From NCBI GenBank assembly GCA_964408735.1, contig CAYPAX010000163.1, forward strand, positions 1 to 6,351: a DNA stretch of 6,351 bases, given 5' to 3'. The translations under genes and the position numbers were made by a program. Below, piece by piece: positions 4,266 to 6,351 of the stretch. A model generated the notes under the pieces. The model was not told the DNA's origin, did not search any database, and worked only from the letters and a program-made list of their open reading frames with translations. This DNA comes from UBA7887 sp964408735 (GTDB lineage: Bacteria; Pseudomonadota; Alphaproteobacteria; UBA7887). Position 1 is the stretch's first letter. The number at the start of each line of letters is the position of its first letter.

Positions 4266-5458
4266 TCACGTTCCGCCGCAAGCCGCCTGACCAGCATGAC
4301 CACGAAACCGGCGATGACCAGGGGTGCCACCGGCAGGCCGAGTGCGCCGGCCAGCAGGCGGGCCAGGAACGGCAGCGCGAAGACCGCCAGCAGAGCCGTC
4401 TTCTCCCACGGCAAAAAGCCGCGCTCGAGGCCGGCGGCGGCGAGCCAGGCGATGGGCAACGCCAACAGCATGAGATCGTAGTCCCAGCCATAGGGCGTCG
4501 CCAGCAGGGTGCAGGCGACCAGGAGCGCGCTCTTGATGGCCTGCGGCCCGCTGCCGCGCCAGGCCCATATCACGATTGCCAGCGCCGCCAGTGCCGCCGC
4601 CGCCTGCACCCCATAGGCAAGCGCCAACGGCGCGCCGAACAGGCGCAGGGCGGCAAAGGCGCTGACCGAGCGGTGGAAGCTCGCCGCCCCCTGCTCGATG
4701 AGCTGCTCGCGCGTGAAGGTCGCGCTCTCCAAGAAAACCGGCCAGATCTCGGCACCGTACAAGCCGGTGGCGAGAGCCGCAGTGGCCGCCACTGTCGCTG
4801 CCGCAGCGGCGAAAGCGCGCCACTGGCCAGCGGCGGCAAGCGCAAAGGGAATCAGGATACCGAATTGCGGCTTGAAGGCGAGCAGGCCGATCAGCACGCC
4901 GGCGAGCAGCGCCCGGCGCTCCAGCGTAACCAGCGCCAGACCGGCCAGGCCGGCGGTCAGAAAGCCGTTCTGGCCGTGGATCAGATTGACGAAGGCAGCC
5001 GGATAGGCGAGCGCCAGCAGCATCGCCTGGCGGCCCGGGACGATGCGGCGAATGGCAAGAAGGTAGAGCGACAGCGTCAGCGCCAGCCACAAGGCCAATG
5101 CGGCAAGATAGGGCAGGCCAGCGAACAGCTCCGCCACCCAAAGATAGGTCGGCGGGTAGTGCCAGCCGTAATAGGGCACCGCCTCGCTATCAAAGACGCG
5201 CTGCTGGGCGGCATGCAGCGCGGCGTGGTCGTAGGCAGCGGCCGGCCGCCCCTCGCGCACCAGGCTGCCGGCGCCGTAAAGATGGGTGAAATCCGTGCCC
5301 AGCGGACGGCCCTGGGGGTCGAGGCCGCCCTTCGAAGTGGCCAGCAGGACACAGATCCCGGCCACGGCGCCGACCAGGATCAAGGCCGTATAGACCTTGA
5401 CCCGGCGCGCCGTCAGCCAGTTCCCCTCGCGCAGTACAGCGAGCCCCTGCCACGTCAC
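4256..5458 (-). CDS. GT87 (DUF2029) polyprenyl-phosphate-dependent membrane glycosyltransferase
   Basis: The 400-residue protein has about nine to ten hydrophobic helices, the first at 21-40. Its motifs fit the GT-C-type family GT87: TDFTHLYGAG (55-64) with D56 in the first periplasmic loop as the likely catalytic or metal-binding acid, YGWHYPPTYL (97-106), the HGQNGFLTAG box (161-170), KPQFGILIP (196-204) and TPYGWDYDLM (321-330). Relatives transfer mannose or similar sugars from polyprenyl-phosphate donors on the outer face of the inner membrane; the acceptor cannot be told from the sequence. The start is GTG at 5458, preceded by GGGGG at suitable spacing; the next in-frame Met is residue 146, which would remove D56. 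TATACT (5491 to 5486) is a candidate -10. The gene is monocistronic in the window, convergent with the cupin and divergent from the SH3b gene. Confidence 0.87.
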   Translation of the reverse strand: MTWQGLAVLREGNWLTARRVKVYTALILVGAVAGICVLLATSKGGLDPQGRPLGTDFTHLYGAGSLVREGRPAAAYDHAALHAAQQRVFDSEAVPYYGWHYPPTYLWVAELFAGLPYLAALALWLALTLSLYLLAIRRIVPGRQAMLLALAYPAAFVNLIHGQNGFLTAGLAGLALVTLERRALLAGVLIGLLAFKPQFGILIPFALAAAGQWRAFAAAAATVAATAALATGLYGAEIWPVFLESATFTREQLIEQGAASFHRSVSAFAALRLFGAPLALAYGVQAAAALAALAIVIWAWRGSGPQAIKSALLVACTLLATPYGWDYDLMLLALPIAWLAAAGLERGFLPWEKTALLAVFALPFLARLLAGALGLPVAPLVIAGFVVMLVRRLAAERDQS

Positions 5459-5485
5459 TGTTGTGCCCCCGTCTGTTCGCCATGC

Positions 5486-5493
5486 AGTATAGC
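5486..5493. promoter_or_regulatory. Candidate symmetric -10 element for the divergent GT87 and SH3b genes
   Basis: AGTATAGC can be read on both strands: TATACT toward the GT87 gene (five of six matches to TATAAT) and TATAGC toward the SH3b gene. It lies exactly 27 bases from each start codon (GTG at 5458, ATG at 5521). This could be one bidirectional promoter in which the two -10 elements overlap. No strong -35 is visible on either side. The call rests on consensus match and spacing only. Confidence 0.4.
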
Positions 5494-5520
5494 GGCGTCC
5501 ACGCCATGCGGGAGACGGCT

Positions 5521-6087
5521 ATGATCACGCAAAGACACGCAATCGCCTTGGCGGCACTGCTTCTGTCGGCATTCTCCGGGCCTGCCGCCGCCTGCGGCAC
5601 CATCGGCGACTGGATCGCCAAATACGAAGGCGCCAGCTCGGACGATGGCCGCCAGGCGGCGCTTGTCGAGCTCAGCGTCGCCTGCAGCGACTATGCCGGC
5701 AAGGCCGACGACCGTCGTCTGCTGCCGGTCCTCGCCGACGCCCTCGACCGCGGCCTCGGCTACGACCTGGTGCAACGGGTCTACGACACCTATCTCTGCC
5801 TGCCCGGCGCCAGCGACGAAGCCGGATACGAGGCCGTCCACCGCGCCATGGACCAGCGCGCCTGTCTCGACGACGCGGCGCTCGCCAACTGGCTGGAATC
5901 GACGGCCGATGGCGCCCGCCTGCGCAGTGGACCCGGGCAAAGCCATGCCCCGATCGGTTGGCTGCGCCGGGGCGCCATGGCCGAGCGCCTGGACGGCGAC
6001 GGCGAGTGGATCGAGGTTCTGACCTGGACCGGCGAGCAGGGCTGGGTGCACGACTCTCTGCTCGCCCCTTATCTGACGACGGAGTAG
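5521..6087 (+). CDS. Exported SH3b-domain protein, unknown role
   Basis: From the ATG at 5521, which follows GGGAG at about seven bases, the product has 188 residues; the frame could start further upstream (5461 or 5506), but that would bury the signal peptide. MITQRHAIALAALLLSAFSG and PAAA form a Sec signal, with cleavage likely before C25. The AAAC context is a poor lipobox, so lipidation is uncertain. A mostly helical middle region (about 30-125) matches no family I know. Residues 130-185 are a bacterial SH3 (SH3_3) domain: ARLRSGPGQSHAPIGWL, then GEWIEVLTW and GWVHDSLL. Four cysteines (25, 55, 93, 115) may form disulfides in the periplasm. Bacterial SH3 domains often bind peptidoglycan or peptides. 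The sensor-type gene starts three bases after the stop, so the two probably form an operon. Confidence 0.82.
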   Translation: MITQRHAIALAALLLSAFSGPAAACGTIGDWIAKYEGASSDDGRQAALVELSVACSDYAGKADDRRLLPVLADALDRGLGYDLVQRVYDTYLCLPGASDEAGYEAVHRAMDQRACLDDAALANWLESTADGARLRSGPGQSHAPIGWLRRGAMAERLDGDGEWIEVLTWTGEQGWVHDSLLAPYLTTE

Positions 6088-6090
6088 CGC

Positions 6091-6351
6091 GTGGCCGCCA
6101 ATGGAACACGGGTCACGGTTCGCGCCAAGATCCTGGCTCTGGCATTGACCCTGGTGCTGCTGCTCAGTGCCGCCGCCGTGCACAGCCTCTATCGCTCCCG
6201 GCAGATCGAGGCCGAGCTGCGCGCGCTGACCGAGATCTTCGTGCCGTTGGATGACCGGTTCGCCCGCCTCGCCCTCCTCAGCGTCGAGCGCGACCTCACC
6301 TATCAGCCCGTTGACGAAGTCTGCTCTGGACGCGTGTCGCTGTGTCTGATT
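6091..6351 (+). CDS. N-terminus of a membrane-anchored sensor-type protein, cut by the right edge
   Basis: The frame from GTG at 6091 is open to the window end (87 codons). GGAG seven bases upstream overlaps the stop of the SH3b gene, supporting this start and translational coupling. A basic start (NGTRVTVRAK) leads into one hydrophobic helix (about residues 14-33, ILALALTLVLLLSAAAV), then a charged, amphipathic segment (SLYRSRQIEAELRALTEI and FVPLDDRFARLALLSVERD). This looks like the beginning of a signal-transduction protein with a periplasmic helical sensor region, as in some class III adenylate cyclases, histidine kinases or chemoreceptors. No output domain is visible, so the type cannot be fixed. 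The last 16 or so residues (QPVDEVCSGRVSLCLI) look less like such a segment, and the local G+C falls. Confidence 0.6.
   Translation, partial: MAANGTRVTVRAKILALALTLVLLLSAAAVHSLYRSRQIEAELRALTEIFVPLDDRFARLALLSVERDLTYQPVDEVCSGRVSLCLI

Noticed and set aside
4079..5524. 481-codon open frame on the plus strand opposite the GT87 gene
   Set aside because: Its product is rich in Q, R, G and H without domain structure, the usual signature of an antisense frame of a GC-rich gene; the minus-strand frame has coherent GT87 motifs and membrane helices.

Overview
The window is about two-thirds G+C, coding-dense and strongly G/C-biased at third codon positions. The gene families present (a DUF6282 metallohydrolase-like protein, a secreted nuclease-fold protein, a chromosomal ParA-type ATPase with a small DNA-binding partner, DUF6166, a GT87 membrane glycosyltransferase) fit an alphaproteobacterium, perhaps a Rhodospirillales-like lineage. 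This assignment rests on protein character only. Both ends cut through genes. No tRNA, rRNA, CRISPR array, integrase or transposase is visible, and no gap exceeds 150 bases.

Layout. The left end (2-646, +) is the C-terminal part of a DUF6282 protein. It meets tail-to-tail a small two-helix membrane protein (643-852, -). A 33-base divergent gap leads to a secreted thermonuclease-fold protein (886-1311, +) that lacks the usual catalytic arginines. That gene meets tail-to-tail a two-gene minus-strand operon, read from 3095 to 1308: a ParA-family ATPase with a long proline-rich and acidic N-terminal extension, then a protein ending in a ribbon-helix-helix (RHH) DNA-binding domain. A 150-base divergent region (3096-3245) separates parA from a plus-strand operon: DUF6166, a TM1367-like cyclophilin-fold protein and a one-domain cupin (3246-4265). 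The cupin overlaps tail-to-tail a GT87 glycosyltransferase (4256-5458, -). Divergent from that, 62 bases away, are an exported SH3b-domain protein (5521-6087, +) and the start of a membrane-anchored sensor-type protein cut by the right edge (6091-6351, +).

The most interesting part is the ParA/RHH operon. Its order resembles class Ib partition modules (ParF/ParG, delta/omega), but no replication gene is visible and both proteins carry large extra low-complexity regions. A sequence of the form GTTNNCTGTC occurs three times in one orientation. Two copies sit in the parA upstream region, inside a 17-base direct repeat (15/17 identical) flanking a perfect 17-base palindrome, and one lies in the parA-RHH gap. 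These are candidate operator or centromere sites for the RHH protein. The pair may position DNA or a protein cargo.

Other points: all three convergent gene pairs overlap at their stop codons, leaving no room for intergenic terminators; several genes without a Shine-Dalgarno sequence have a TAG-type -10-like hexamer only 6-9 bases before the ATG, which suggests leaderless transcripts; and the GT87/SH3b gap has a -10-like element exactly 27 bases from both start codons.
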